DNA of 36,926 nucleotides from Gammaproteobacteria bacterium (GCA_018812595.1 JAHJDF010000077.1:1-36926); one strand, 5' to 3'; shown: positions 1 through 7,625, numbered from the stretch's first letter. The notes: generated by a model not told the origin, from the letters alone. Program-made: numbers and translations.

Positions 1-195
1 ACTTCAACTCATGGCGACAACTACTCCAATGCTTTAAGCAGCTTTGCATTTAAGTATGGAGCAGGTGTTCAGTACAATTACAGACAATTCAGCGTCCGTG
101 GTACTTATGAGCACGTCCAACCAACCAACTATCAAGATAATCTCATGATTATTCCTGATACGGTTAACTTGGATGTTATGTATAACTTCGGTTAA
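1..195 (+). CDS. Outer-membrane beta-barrel protein, 3' end only
   Basis: Only the last 64 codons are inside the window; the reading frame is open from base 1 to the TAA at 193-195. The fragment alternates hydrophobic and polar residues in amphipathic strands (FKYGAGVQYNY, FSVRGTYEHV, VNLDVMYNF), as in the last strands of small OmpA-like or opacity-type beta-barrels. The usual terminal aromatic residue is followed here by one glycine (ending YNFG). It would sit in the outer membrane. The exact family cannot be decided from the C-terminus. A strong hairpin terminator follows directly. Confidence 0.7.
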   Translation, partial: TSTHGDNYSNALSSFAFKYGAGVQYNYRQFSVRGTYEHVQPTNYQDNLMIIPDTVNLDVMYNFG

Positions 196-207
196 TACAT
201 GTCTTAT

Positions 208-239
208 AAAAAAGCCGGTCTTCGACCGGCTTTTTTTTG
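208..239. terminator. Bidirectional rho-independent terminator
   Basis: A perfect 7-bp GC-rich stem (GCCGGTC / GACCGGC, 214-220 and 224-230) with a TTC loop is flanked by an A-run on the left and eight T on the right. It can therefore end transcription of the outer-membrane gene (+) and of the leftward rluB operon (-), which converge here. Confidence 0.9.
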
Positions 240-258
240 CTTAAAATAAATAACAAAT

Positions 259-1008
259 TCACTTTTTATTACTAATTCCAATTCTCGAAATCTGCTCTAC
301 CTCTCTTTTTTCTAATTCAAGAAAATTTCCAGGTTTCAAATCTCGAGGTAATTCGATCGATCCAAAACGGACTCTAATTAAGCGATTAACTTTCATACCT
401 TGGGATTCCCACAACCTTCTTACTTCACGTTTACGTCCTTCTGACAATACAACGCGATACCATGTGTTTGCGCCTTCTTCTCCGCCCATCGCACGAATGG
501 ATTGGAAATGAGCCATACCATCTTCAAGCTGTACCCCCGCTTCTAATCGCTTCAGCACTGCTTTATCAACTTCCCCTAAAACACGTACTGCATACTCTCT
601 TTCTATTTTTGATGATGGATGCATCAAGCGATTAGCAAGAGCGCCGTCATTAGTGAACAACACAAGTCCAACAGAGTTGATATCCAAACGTCCTACAAGA
701 ATCCATCGCCCTTCTCTCAAATGAGGAAGATGATCAAACACTGTCGGACGACCTTCAGGATCATGGCGCGTGCAAATTTCACTAATGGGCTTGTGATACA
801 ACAAAACTCTTGTTTTAAAGAGTTGTTTCTTCGAACGTGTGATCGTACGACCGTCCAGCTTTATAGAATCTTGCGCAGAAACTCTATCACCCACAGTAGC
901 TACTTTCCCATTAACAACCACCCTACCATCAGCAATCCATCCCTCTATCTGCCTACGAGAGCCCAAACCCAACGCAGCTAACACTTTTTGTATTTTTTCT
1001 GTTTGCAT
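259..1008 (-). CDS. rluB: 23S rRNA pseudouridine(2605) synthase RluB
   Basis: A 249-residue protein with an N-terminal S4 RNA-binding domain (starting EKIQKVLAALGLGSRRQIE) and a RsuA/RluB-type synthase domain. The catalytic aspartate lies in the GRLD motif (VGRLDINSVGLVLFTNDG), and the family motif EGRKREVRRLWESQG is present. It isomerises a uridine in the peptidyl-transferase region of 23S rRNA. A start further upstream at 1059 or 1035 is open, but the start at 1008 (MQTEKIQKV) matches the family N-terminus and follows AGAGAAAAG. It is last in the scpA-scpB-rluB group, about 28 bases after scpB. The family members RluB, RluE, RluF and RsuA are similar; RluB is preferred because of length and the scpAB neighbourhood. 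Confidence 0.93.
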   Translation of the reverse strand: MQTEKIQKVLAALGLGSRRQIEGWIADGRVVVNGKVATVGDRVSAQDSIKLDGRTITRSKKQLFKTRVLLYHKPISEICTRHDPEGRPTVFDHLPHLREGRWILVGRLDINSVGLVLFTNDGALANRLMHPSSKIEREYAVRVLGEVDKAVLKRLEAGVQLEDGMAHFQSIRAMGGEEGANTWYRVVLSEGRKREVRRLWESQGMKVNRLIRVRFGSIELPRDLKPGNFLELEKREVEQISRIGISNKK

Positions 1009-1036
1009 TAATCTTTTCTCTTTTGACAAATTCATA

Positions 1037-1657
1037 CTATGACTCTTGTTCAGTTTCATTCACATCCTGCTCATTCTGTTCTGAAGCTTTTTTCATAATG
1101 TCTTCTTCGAATTTCTGTGCGATTGCTTCCAAATTTTGAACCGGCGGTAAAGCAGGCAAATCACCTAAATTTTTTAACCCAAAATAATCTAAAAACTTCT
1201 TCGTAGTGGCATACAAACCGGGACGACCAGGAACATCTCTATAACCAACAACCTTAACCCACTCCCTATCTAAAAGAGAACGAAATAAAGTCGTACTCAA
1301 AGACACTCCTCGAATAGATTCTATTTCTCCACGAGTAATCGGCTGTCGATATGCAATTAAAGCCAATGTCTCTAACAAAGCTCGCGAATAACGAATAGGT
1401 TTATCTTCCCACAATCGCATCATCCATGGTGCCAACTCTGGTTTTACCTGAAATTGATAGCCGCTTGCGAATTCCTTTAACTCGATGCCTCGTTCCATAT
1501 ATGCATCACTCAACTTCTCCAAAGCAGCGCGCATCGCCTTTCGATCTACTTGTTCTTCTTTTTTAAACAAACTCTCTAATCGATCAATCGACAACGGCTC
1601 ACCAGCAGCAAACAACGCCCCTTCAATAATCAATTCCAAATTTATTTCATCAGTCAT
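1037..1657 (-). CDS. scpB: Segregation and condensation protein B
   Basis: A 206-residue ScpB made of two winged-helix domains. Family features are the N-terminal IEGALFAAGEPLSIDRLESLF, the central ETLALIAYRQPITRGEIE and the FGLKNLGDLPALP tail. ScpB dimers bind the kleisin ScpA and, with SMC, compact and separate chromosomes. The start at 1657 is chosen because GAGAAAAG lies just upstream and the N-terminus fits the family; an open extension to 1711 lies inside scpA and has no family similarity. The gene overlaps the end of scpA by 8 bases, implying translational coupling. The acidic Gln/Glu-rich C-terminus is typical. Confidence 0.95.
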   Translation of the reverse strand: MTDEINLELIIEGALFAAGEPLSIDRLESLFKKEEQVDRKAMRAALEKLSDAYMERGIELKEFASGYQFQVKPELAPWMMRLWEDKPIRYSRALLETLALIAYRQPITRGEIESIRGVSLSTTLFRSLLDREWVKVVGYRDVPGRPGLYATTKKFLDYFGLKNLGDLPALPPVQNLEAIAQKFEEDIMKKASEQNEQDVNETEQES

Positions 1658-2462
1658 CTTTTCTCGCCCTAATATAAATAGGTGCAAACAATTCGGCTTG
1701 CACAACATCAATCATCGATTCACGAACCAGTTCTAAAATTGCAATAAAACTCACCACCACACCTAAACGCCCTTCGTTTAAGTCGAAACAATCTGAAAAA
1801 TGAAGGAACCCCTTCGAACTAATTTTCGACAAGATATTAACCATCTGTTCGCGCACAGACAGTGTGTCTAACTGCACATGATGATGCTTCACCAGCGCTG
1901 CTTTTCTCAACACTTCTTGAAACGCAGCCACCAATTCATCGATCTCAACATCTGGCAGCGGACGATTCACCGTTCGATCAAGAGCATGCACACACACATC
2001 AAATAAATCGCGCCCTTTTCTTGGTAACTCATCCAATGATTCCGCTGCTAACTTATACCGCTCATATTCCTGCAACCGCCTTACCAAATCAGCTCTAGGA
2101 TCATCCTCTTCGAGCACCTCTGGAGACTTTGGCAACAACATGCGTGATTTAATTTCCGCCAACATAGCCGCCATCACCAAATACTCTGCAGCCAACTCCC
2201 ACTTCAACCCTTTCATTAACTGGATATAACTCATGTACTGCCGCGTAATCTCGGCAACAGGAATGTCTAAAATATCGATATTTTGTTTCTTAATAAGATA
2301 CAAAAGCAGATCCAAAGGCCCCTCAAACGCTTCTAAAAAGACTTCCAAAGCATCGGGTGGAATATAAAGATCTTGCGGCCATTTAAAAAATTGCTCGCCT
2401 TTTACAAGAACACGAATTTGTTTTCCTGCTTCTGCTGACACTGCTGTATTTTCTGTTGTCAT
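1650..2462 (-). CDS. scpA: Segregation and condensation protein A (kleisin)
   Basis: A 270-residue kleisin subunit of the SMC-ScpAB condensin. The N-terminal SMC-binding part shows the family signature FEGPLDLLLYLIKKQNIDI followed by IPVAEITRQYMSYI. The C-terminal winged helix ends at LVRESMIDVVQAELFAPIYI. ScpA bridges SMC heads and recruits ScpB. The first about 35 residues before the signature are longer than in many homologues but have no alternative good start. It is the first gene of the scpA-scpB-rluB operon; trpS lies upstream on the same strand, separated by a 172-base gap that holds a large palindrome. Confidence 0.95.
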   Translation of the reverse strand: MTTENTAVSAEAGKQIRVLVKGEQFFKWPQDLYIPPDALEVFLEAFEGPLDLLLYLIKKQNIDILDIPVAEITRQYMSYIQLMKGLKWELAAEYLVMAAMLAEIKSRMLLPKSPEVLEEDDPRADLVRRLQEYERYKLAAESLDELPRKGRDLFDVCVHALDRTVNRPLPDVEIDELVAAFQEVLRKAALVKHHHVQLDTLSVREQMVNILSKISSKGFLHFSDCFDLNEGRLGVVVSFIAILELVRESMIDVVQAELFAPIYIRARKDD

Positions 2463-2506
2463 ACTTCACTAATCTCCGCAAAAGCAATCCATAAACTTCA
2501 TGCAAA

Positions 2507-2603
2507 AAACAAGGATTGAAGGAAGGTATTCATCGGAAATAAAGCGCAGGAGGCCGAAGGCCGACGAGCCATTTCGATAAATACCTTCCTTCAATCCTTG
2601 TTT
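2507..2603. repeat. Long palindromic intergenic element between trpS and scpA
   Basis: A perfect 24-base inverted repeat (2507-2530 against 2580-2603) encloses about 49 bases. The pairing continues inward imperfectly (GGTATTCATCGGAAAT against the complement of ATTTCGATAAATACC). The loop holds a GC-rich core with a repeated AGGCCGA. It is unlike the other repeat families in the window. Size and structure suggest a mobile palindromic unit or MITE-like element; it could also serve as a terminator or processing site between trpS and scpA. No flanking target duplication was identified. Confidence 0.75.
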
Positions 2604-2634
2604 ACGATGTTCAAATAATTCTCTTTTAAATCGA

Positions 2635-3834
2635 CTACAACCCCATCACTTCCTTTACTTCCGCCAACGTTTCACTAGCAACCCGTTTTGCTTTCTTCTG
2701 TCCTTCATGAAGAACTTCATCGACTCGGCTCGGCTGCTCCATAAAGACAAACGCCTGTTCACGAATAGGTTCTAACTCTTGATTAATACAATCCGCGAGC
2801 GGCTTTTTACACTCTAAACAACCAATCCCTGCAGAACGACATCCCTTCTGTACCCACTCTTGCCTCTCTGCATCAGAATAAATTTGATGATATTTCCACA
2901 CCGGACATTTCTCAGGATCCCCAGGATCTGTGCGACGCACTCGCGCAGGATCAGTCGGCATCTTATAAATCTTTTGCTCTACTGTTTTTGCATCATCTCG
3001 TAACGCAATCGCATTGTGATAAGACTTCGACATCTTTTGTCCGTCTAACCCTGGAAATATAGGGGTTTTCGTCAACATCACTTCTGGCTCCGTCAGAATC
3101 AAACGCCCTTTTCCTTCCACGTATCCCGATAAAAATTCCTTATCCACTTTTGAAAGCCCATCTTGATTCAACACACTGTCTACTCGCTGAATCACTTCTC
3201 GATCACCCTTCTCTTGAAATGACTTCACCAACGCCTGATAAGTTTTTCGATGCTCCTGATTTAATCTATTCAACGCTTTCTGCATTTGGTCTGCATAATG
3301 TTTATCGCGCCCATAAAAATGATTAAACCGACGAGCAATTTCTCGAACCAATTCCACATGAGGAATTTGATCTTCTCCCACAGGCACAAATGCAGCTTTA
3401 TACAAAAGAATATCTGCAGCCATAAAAAGCGGATAACCCAAAAAACCATACGTCGTTAAATCTTTATTCTTTAACTTTTGCTGCTGATCTTTATACGTAG
3501 GAACACGCTCCAACCAACTCAATGGCGTCAACATCGACAACAAAAAACCCAGCTCACACACTTCTGGCACATGCGACTGAACAAAAACATGCGCCAAATC
3601 CGGATTAATCCCTGCGGCCAACCAATCAATCACCATCTCTCGTTGAGCATTCCGAATCACAGAAGGATCTGCATATTCCGTCGTCAACGCATGCAAATCA
3701 GCAACAAAAAAGAAACAGTCATAACTATTCTGTAAATGCACCCAATTCTTCAAAACCCCATGCAAATGGCCTAAATGTAAAGCGCCTGTCGGCCGCATGC
3801 CTGAAACAATGCGTAAATGAGGTCGATGTGACAT
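2635..3834 (-). CDS. trpS: Tryptophanyl-tRNA synthetase
   Basis: A 399-residue class I synthetase charging tRNA-Trp. It has the HIGH-type ATP motif within GALHLGHLHG (residues 17-26), the tryptophan-pocket segment FMAADILLYKAAFVPVGEDQ and a perfect KMSKS (267-271). It is longer than the about 334-residue E. coli enzyme: an extra lysine-rich helical segment of about 70 residues (about 175-245) sits before KMSKS, and a cysteine-bearing segment (KCPVWKYHQ, GCLECKKP) lies after it, as in the long TrpS form found in some gammaproteobacteria. It is divergent from sua5, with 89 bases between the starts. Confidence 0.96.
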   Translation of the reverse strand: MSHRPHLRIVSGMRPTGALHLGHLHGVLKNWVHLQNSYDCFFFVADLHALTTEYADPSVIRNAQREMVIDWLAAGINPDLAHVFVQSHVPEVCELGFLLSMLTPLSWLERVPTYKDQQQKLKNKDLTTYGFLGYPLFMAADILLYKAAFVPVGEDQIPHVELVREIARRFNHFYGRDKHYADQMQKALNRLNQEHRKTYQALVKSFQEKGDREVIQRVDSVLNQDGLSKVDKEFLSGYVEGKGRLILTEPEVMLTKTPIFPGLDGQKMSKSYHNAIALRDDAKTVEQKIYKMPTDPARVRRTDPGDPEKCPVWKYHQIYSDAERQEWVQKGCRSAGIGCLECKKPLADCINQELEPIREQAFVFMEQPSRVDEVLHEGQKKAKRVASETLAEVKEVMGL

Positions 3835-3849
3835 TTGTTTTGTTCCTAA

Positions 3850-3878
3850 TTGTCATGAGTAAAATAGCGCGTCATTAT
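3850..3878 (+). promoter_or_regulatory. Candidate sigma70 promoter for sua5
   Basis: TTGTCA (3850-3855), a 17-base spacer, and CATTAT (3873-3878) lie 46 bases before the sua5 start. The spacing is ideal and the hexamers match 5/6 and 4/6. This is a sequence match only. Confidence 0.45.
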
Positions 3879-3923
3879 GCTGAAAAAGCCCAACACGGGC
3901 AAAATTTAACGCTTTAAAATACT

Positions 3924-4892
3924 ATGAATACAGTCGCCATCTTAAAAGCCGTCCAACTATTAAAAGAAGGGAAGTTAGTCGCCATTCCAACAGAAACAGT
4001 CTATGGCCTTGCAGCAGACGCCAGCAACCCCAAGGCCGTTGAAAAAATATTCAAAGCCAAAGGACGCCCGAGCAATCACCCACTCATCGTGCACATTGCA
4101 GACAGCGCATCCCTCGCCACATGGGCTATTCATATTCCAAACATCGCTTATCAACTCGCTGAAGCTTTTTGGCCTGGCCCACTCACCATGGTGCTCAACA
4201 AAGCACCTTCTGTTCCAAGCATTGTGACAGGCGGACAAAACACAGTAGCCATACGTTCTCCAAACCACCCCATCACCCAACAAATTTTAAAATTATTTAA
4301 AGGCGGATTAGCCGCTCCTTCTGCAAATCGTTTTGGTCACATCAGCCCCACAACAGCGGAGCACGTCAAAAAAGATTTGGGGAAACAGGTAGATCTCATC
4401 ATCGATGGAGGCCCTTGCATCATCGGAGTTGAATCTACGATTGTAGATCTCACATCAACGCCTATTCGCATTCTGCGACCCGGCGCTATCAGCGCCAAAC
4501 AGATCTCCAACGTCATCCATAAACCGGTGATTTACCACAAAACAACACAGAAGACTCAAGCACCACGAGTGTCCGGCAGCCTGTCGTCTCATTACGCCCC
4601 CAACACTCCCGCAATAAGAATTCATACACGTGCTTTAGAAAAGAAAATCAAAGAAACAAGAAACAAAGGAAAAACATGCGCCGTCTTAGCAAGAAAAAAA
4701 ATATCAGCAGTGTCTCATCCACAACTCATCGTCATGCCAAAGGATCCCGAAAATTACGCGCGCATTCTTTACCAACAATTACGATTCGCAGATTTGCTAA
4801 AGGTTGATCTCATCATCGTCGAAGACGTCCCTCAAACCCCAAAATGGCGTGCTGTACAAGATCGATTAAATCGCGCAACAAAAAAGACATAA
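3924..4892 (+). CDS. sua5: L-threonylcarbamoyladenylate synthase, Sua5 type
   Basis: A 322-residue enzyme that makes threonylcarbamoyl-AMP from threonine, bicarbonate and ATP, the first step of the t6A37 modification of ANN-decoding tRNAs. The N-terminal YrdC domain (about 1-200) has the conserved segments IPTETVYGLAADA, KAKGRPSNHPLIVHI, FWPGPLTMVL and GVESTIVDL. After a linker with SGSLSSHYAP comes the C-terminal Rossmann-like Sua5 domain, so this is the long Sua5 form and not short TsaC. No good Shine-Dalgarno sequence precedes the ATG. It ends one base before the stop of the convergent ATPase gene at 4894. Confidence 0.95.
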   Translation: MNTVAILKAVQLLKEGKLVAIPTETVYGLAADASNPKAVEKIFKAKGRPSNHPLIVHIADSASLATWAIHIPNIAYQLAEAFWPGPLTMVLNKAPSVPSIVTGGQNTVAIRSPNHPITQQILKLFKGGLAAPSANRFGHISPTTAEHVKKDLGKQVDLIIDGGPCIIGVESTIVDLTSTPIRILRPGAISAKQISNVIHKPVIYHKTTQKTQAPRVSGSLSSHYAPNTPAIRIHTRALEKKIKETRNKGKTCAVLARKKISAVSHPQLIVMPKDPENYARILYQQLRFADLLKVDLIIVEDVPQTPKWRAVQDRLNRATKKT

Positions 4893-4893
4893 A

Positions 4894-5754
4894 TTAAATT
4901 TCATTCACCACAAAATTATGCAACGCACGTACAACTGGACTATCAGATGCATACTGAGTAATTGGTATTCCATGCATAATCGCTAACGGAACTTCTTTTG
5001 CATACGGCAATTTAAGAACTCTCCCTAACTGCTTAGATGAACAAAACTTTTCTATTTTCTGAGCATTTTCAGTATTCAGGTCGTATTTATTGATGATCAC
5101 TTTCACAGAAATCTTTAACTGCTCTAGTAATTTAAAAACCCGTTGAAAATCATGTATTCCCGAAAGGGTGGGTTCAGTCACAACAATCGCTAAATCCGTA
5201 TTCACCGTTGCTGCAATGACAGGGCACCCAATCCCTGGCGAACCATCAATCAGCAACCAATCTGCTTTTTCTTGAACCGCAATCTCTTCCGCTTTTTGTC
5301 GAATCAAACTCACTAACTTGCCGGAATTACCTTCCCCAATGCCTAGCTTTGCATGCACAAAAGAACCGTAAACGGTTTCTGAAATAAACCACTCGCCATC
5401 AACATGATCTTTCATCGTAATCGCATGCAAAGGACAAGCATGAAAACATAACCCACACCCTTCACAATTTAATGAGTCTATTGAAAAAGCATTTCCATCT
5501 AATTTCACTGCATCAAATCGACACAACGAATGACACAACCCACATTGCGTACACAAACTTTTATCGATAGAAGCTTTCTTCCCTCCGACAAATGCATATC
5601 GCTCCTTTAAACGAGGCTTTAACAACAGATGCAAATTAGCGGCATCAACATCGCAATCCACAATCACTTTCTTTCCCATCAAATCAGAAAGCGCCCCTGT
5701 CACCATGGTTTTGCCGGTGCCTCCTTTTCCGCTAATCACCACTATTTTCTTCAT
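4894..5754 (-). CDS. MinD-type ATPase with inserted 2[4Fe-4S] ferredoxin domain (ORP-operon type)
   Basis: A 286-residue P-loop protein of the Mrp/MinD family (COG1149 type). The deviant Walker A motif GKGGTGKT is at residues 9-16 and the switch region at VDCDVDAAN (about 32-40). A bacterial ferredoxin domain is inserted at about 60-115, with cysteines at 68, 71, 74, 78 and 97, 100, 103, 107, enough for two [4Fe-4S] clusters. A second nucleotide motif, WLLIDGSPGIGCPV, follows. It shares this architecture with the next gene upstream and overlaps it by 4 bases (ATGA), implying coupled synthesis and probably a heterodimer. In Desulfovibrio such pairs belong to the orange-protein (ORP) complex linked to cell division; that role here is inference. 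Confidence 0.88.
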   Translation of the reverse strand: MKKIVVISGKGGTGKTMVTGALSDLMGKKVIVDCDVDAANLHLLLKPRLKERYAFVGGKKASIDKSLCTQCGLCHSLCRFDAVKLDGNAFSIDSLNCEGCGLCFHACPLHAITMKDHVDGEWFISETVYGSFVHAKLGIGEGNSGKLVSLIRQKAEEIAVQEKADWLLIDGSPGIGCPVIAATVNTDLAIVVTEPTLSGIHDFQRVFKLLEQLKISVKVIINKYDLNTENAQKIEKFCSSKQLGRVLKLPYAKEVPLAIMHGIPITQYASDSPVVRALHNFVVNEI

Positions 5755-6599
5755 GGAAGCTCCTTAACAATATTTTGAAAAACAGTTTGGAACCTTTTTC
5801 TATATTCAGGAGCAACCTCGACAAAAGGAATGCCTCGCGAATAAGCATTAGCGATCTCTCTCTTGAAAGGAATCTTCAATAAAACGGAAATACTCTCCTG
5901 CTCGCAATACGCTTCAACACAATCACTGCCTAAATCACAACGATTAATAATCACCCCAAAAGGAATCTGTAATTTTCTCAACGTCTCCACCGCCAATTTC
6001 AAATCATTCAAACCAAAGGGCGTTGGCTCTGTCACCAAAATACAAAAATCACTTTCTTGTAACGTTTCAAGGACAGGACAAGAAGTCCCCGGAGGAGAAT
6101 CAATCACATTAATCTTCTGTGGATCGACGCGTTTTTTCACAGCTTTGATAACCGAAACAGCATCTATTTCGCCTATCTCTAATTTTCCACTCACCAAAGC
6201 AATACCGCTTCCTTTCGCTTCTTCAACGAAACCCACTTTTTTCTCTTTTTCTGTAATCGCTTTTTGTGGACATAAATAACTACAAGCCCCGCACGATTTA
6301 CAAAGCTCTGGAAAAACCAACGCTTTTTTCTGAGTCACTGCAATTGCGTTATAAACACAAACCTCTGCACACCGGCCGCATAAGTTACAAAGCGAAGCAT
6401 CAATAACAGGAACAGGAACCGTCACTGTTTTTTTTTGCGCATCTAGCGATTGAATAAAAAGACGTGCATTAGGTTCTTCTACATCACAATCCAATAACTG
6501 AATTTCTTTAGGAACAACCCCAATCAAAGACAAAGCGAAACTGACAGCCACCATCGTTTTGCCAGTTCCACCTTTTCCGCTCGCAATTGAAACAATCAT
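5751..6599 (-). CDS. MinD-type ATPase with inserted 2[4Fe-4S] ferredoxin domain, paralogue
   Basis: A 282-residue paralogue of the downstream gene. Walker A GKGGTGKT is at residues 8-15 and LLDCDVEEPNA at about 36-45. The inserted ferredoxin domain has cysteines at 71, 74, 77, 81 and 100, 103, 106, 110 (CNLCGRCAEVC and CKSCGACSYLC). The motif INVIDSPPGTSCPV follows, then VTEPTPFGLNDL. The start overlaps the stop of the ORP-like gene by ATGA and the stop overlaps the next start in the same way, so all three are translationally coupled. It probably carries electrons or Fe-S/metal clusters in an ATP-dependent way; the substrate is unknown. Confidence 0.88.
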   Translation of the reverse strand: MIVSIASGKGGTGKTMVAVSFALSLIGVVPKEIQLLDCDVEEPNARLFIQSLDAQKKTVTVPVPVIDASLCNLCGRCAEVCVYNAIAVTQKKALVFPELCKSCGACSYLCPQKAITEKEKKVGFVEEAKGSGIALVSGKLEIGEIDAVSVIKAVKKRVDPQKINVIDSPPGTSCPVLETLQESDFCILVTEPTPFGLNDLKLAVETLRKLQIPFGVIINRCDLGSDCVEAYCEQESISVLLKIPFKREIANAYSRGIPFVEVAPEYRKRFQTVFQNIVKELP

Positions 6600-6907
6600 T
6601 TCGTAACCAATTGGATAGCATCTTTCACAGTTCCTGCGACATCTCTCACAATCTCAATATCAGAACTAGATAAAGTGCGCTCAGCTTTAGGCCCAAAATT
6701 TCCTGCCAATATTTTTTTAACGCCCTCCCTTTCAATCAACGTCACCGAGTTAATACCGGCTCCACTTTGTGCTGTGACATTTGGATTTTTAATGGCTTTA
6801 AAGGCCTTTGTCTCTGTGTCGTAAATAATAAAAAAGGCACATCGTCCAAAATGCGAATCAACTTCCGCATCGAGATGATCCCCTTGAGCTGCAATAGCAA
6901 TTTTCAT
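6596..6907 (-). CDS. NifX/NifB-C-terminal family protein, orange-protein (ORP)-like
   Basis: A 103-residue single-domain member of the dinitrogenase iron-molybdenum cofactor family (PF02579). The signature MKIAIAAQGDHLDAEVDSHFGRCAFF opens the protein, and the GAGINSVTLIEREGVKKILAGNFGPKA segment matches the cofactor-binding fold. The start is fixed by AAGGAGAA eight bases upstream of 6907; an open extension to 7048 runs into the preceding gene and lacks homology. Family members bind metal-sulfur clusters; Desulfovibrio ORP binds a Mo-Cu cluster non-covalently. No nif genes are visible nearby, so a nitrogenase role is unlikely. Confidence 0.87.
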   Translation of the reverse strand: MKIAIAAQGDHLDAEVDSHFGRCAFFIIYDTETKAFKAIKNPNVTAQSGAGINSVTLIEREGVKKILAGNFGPKAERTLSSSDIEIVRDVAGTVKDAIQLVTK

Positions 6908-6923
6908 AACGTTTCTCCTTTGA

Positions 6924-7106
6924 TTATTGATGATTTTGTCGTGCAAATAAGCGACGAAAGAAGCCTCGACAACGGGCTCGAACATTTCTTCCAAAACCAT
7001 TTCTGGTTCCACAAAAACGTTCTTTTCTTTCGCCTCTGCAATTTCCACACCCTCTTCCGGTCATAGGACCTTGTCCATTTGGACCGGTACCGTCTCTTCT
7101 TGGCAT
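6924..7106 (-). CDS. DUF5320-family small Gly/Arg/Cys protein
   Basis: A 60-residue basic peptide beginning MPRRDGTGPNGQGPMTGRG, with three cysteines at GCGNC and FCG and a basic tail. This N-terminus (DGTGPxGxGPxTGRGxGxC) is the hallmark of DUF5320 proteins, which commonly accompany NifX-family/MinD operons. The function is unknown; a metal-binding or complex-assembly role is conceivable. A strong AGGAGGT lies just before the ATG. It starts 1 base after the DUF134 stop and ends 16 bases before the ORP-like start, so it is firmly part of the operon. Confidence 0.83.
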   Translation of the reverse strand: MPRRDGTGPNGQGPMTGRGCGNCRGERKERFCGTRNGFGRNVRARCRGFFRRLFARQNHQ

Positions 7107-7107
7107 T

Positions 7108-7461
7108 TCATACCTCCTCTTCAGTTAAAAATTTCCCCTTACCCCTACGACGTCGGTGACATCGCTCCTGCAAGATCTGATCGTGTTTTGTAAGCTCAAT
7201 CGCTTTCGAATGATAAAGAGCATCTACCGCTTTCTTGCGACCGGCATACAACAATCGCTGTAACGTGCTGGAAGAGATTCCCATCTTTTCTGCCGCAGCA
7301 GACTGATGCAGCCCTTCGTAATCACATAAATACATCGCCTCTAATTCGTCGAGTGCTAATGCATTCACTTCTAAAGCAGACAACGGCACCCCCGAGGGCT
7401 TGAAATAAGTCGCGCCATTAAAAGCTCGGCAAACACGTTGTTTTTTCATAAACGGTGACAT
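7108..7461 (-). CDS. DUF134 (UPF0251) helix-turn-helix regulator
   Basis: A 117-residue DNA-binding protein. The conserved DUF134 stretch TYFKPSGVPLSALE...LDELEAMYLCDYEGL is followed by a sigma-like helix-turn-helix (QSAAAEKMGISSSTLQRLLYAGRKK). The start at 7461 (MSPFMKK) is chosen because GAGAGG lies nine bases upstream; the reading frame is open to 7539, but that stretch covers the promoter and operator. It is first in the operon and directly downstream of a near-perfect palindrome, suggesting self-regulation. Such proteins are often encoded next to NifX/MinD operons. The signal it senses is unknown. Confidence 0.85.
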   Translation of the reverse strand: MSPFMKKQRVCRAFNGATYFKPSGVPLSALEVNALALDELEAMYLCDYEGLHQSAAAEKMGISSSTLQRLLYAGRKKAVDALYHSKAIELTKHDQILQERCHRRRRGKGKFLTEEEV

Positions 7462-7480
7462 AGTACGCATCCTCTCTATA

Positions 7481-7494
7481 TGGGCATATACCCA
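7481..7494. promoter_or_regulatory. Palindromic operator candidate of the ORP-like operon
   Basis: TGGGCATATACCCA is an inverted repeat with one mismatch. It lies immediately downstream of the -10 box of the leftward promoter (7496-7523), where the transcript would start, and about 20 bases before the regulator start codon. A bound regulator would block RNA polymerase. The DUF134 helix-turn-helix protein encoded first in the operon is the natural candidate; this is inference. Confidence 0.55.
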
Positions 7495-7495
7495 A

Positions 7496-7523
7496 ATAAT
7501 AGCAGCAATCATTTTTATATCAA
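7496..7523 (-). promoter_or_regulatory. Sigma70 promoter of the ORP-like operon
   Basis: On the minus strand TTGATA (7518-7523), a 16-base spacer and TATTAT (7496-7501) form a good sigma70 promoter reading into the DUF134 gene. The predicted start site falls within the adjoining palindrome. Confidence 0.6.
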
Positions 7524-7546
7524 GGAACTGTTGAACCAACCTATTT

Positions 7547-7625
7547 CGTCATTCCCGCGCCTAACTTCCGTCATTCCCGCGCCTAACTTCCGTCATTCCC
7601 GCGCCTAACTTCCGTCATTCCCGCG
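7547..7625. repeat. 22-bp tandem repeat array
   Basis: Three identical 22-base units (7547-7568, 7569-7590, 7591-7612) plus the first 13 bases of a fourth, where the array merges into a full palindromic repeat. The unit begins CGTCATTCCCGCG, which is the outer arm of the dispersed palindromic family, so the array looks like local amplification of one arm. Confidence 0.9.

Noticed and set aside
619-1042. Open frames on the plus strand inside rluB
   Set aside because: They lie antisense to a well-conserved rluB, have no ribosome-binding site and show no family resemblance.
6596-6907. Nitrogenase cofactor gene nifX
   Set aside because: No nif structural or assembly genes are present; the DUF134/DUF5320/MinD context points to the ORP-type operon.
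6908-7048. Longer N-terminus of the NifX/ORP-like protein
   Set aside because: The extension is read in another frame through the DUF5320 gene; a strong AAGGAGAA fixes the start at 6907.
7462-7539. Longer N-terminus of the DUF134 protein
   Set aside because: The extension covers the promoter and operator, and the GAGAGG site supports the start at 7461.
7547-7625. CRISPR array
   Set aside because: The 22-bp units are directly contiguous without spacers, and no cas genes are present.
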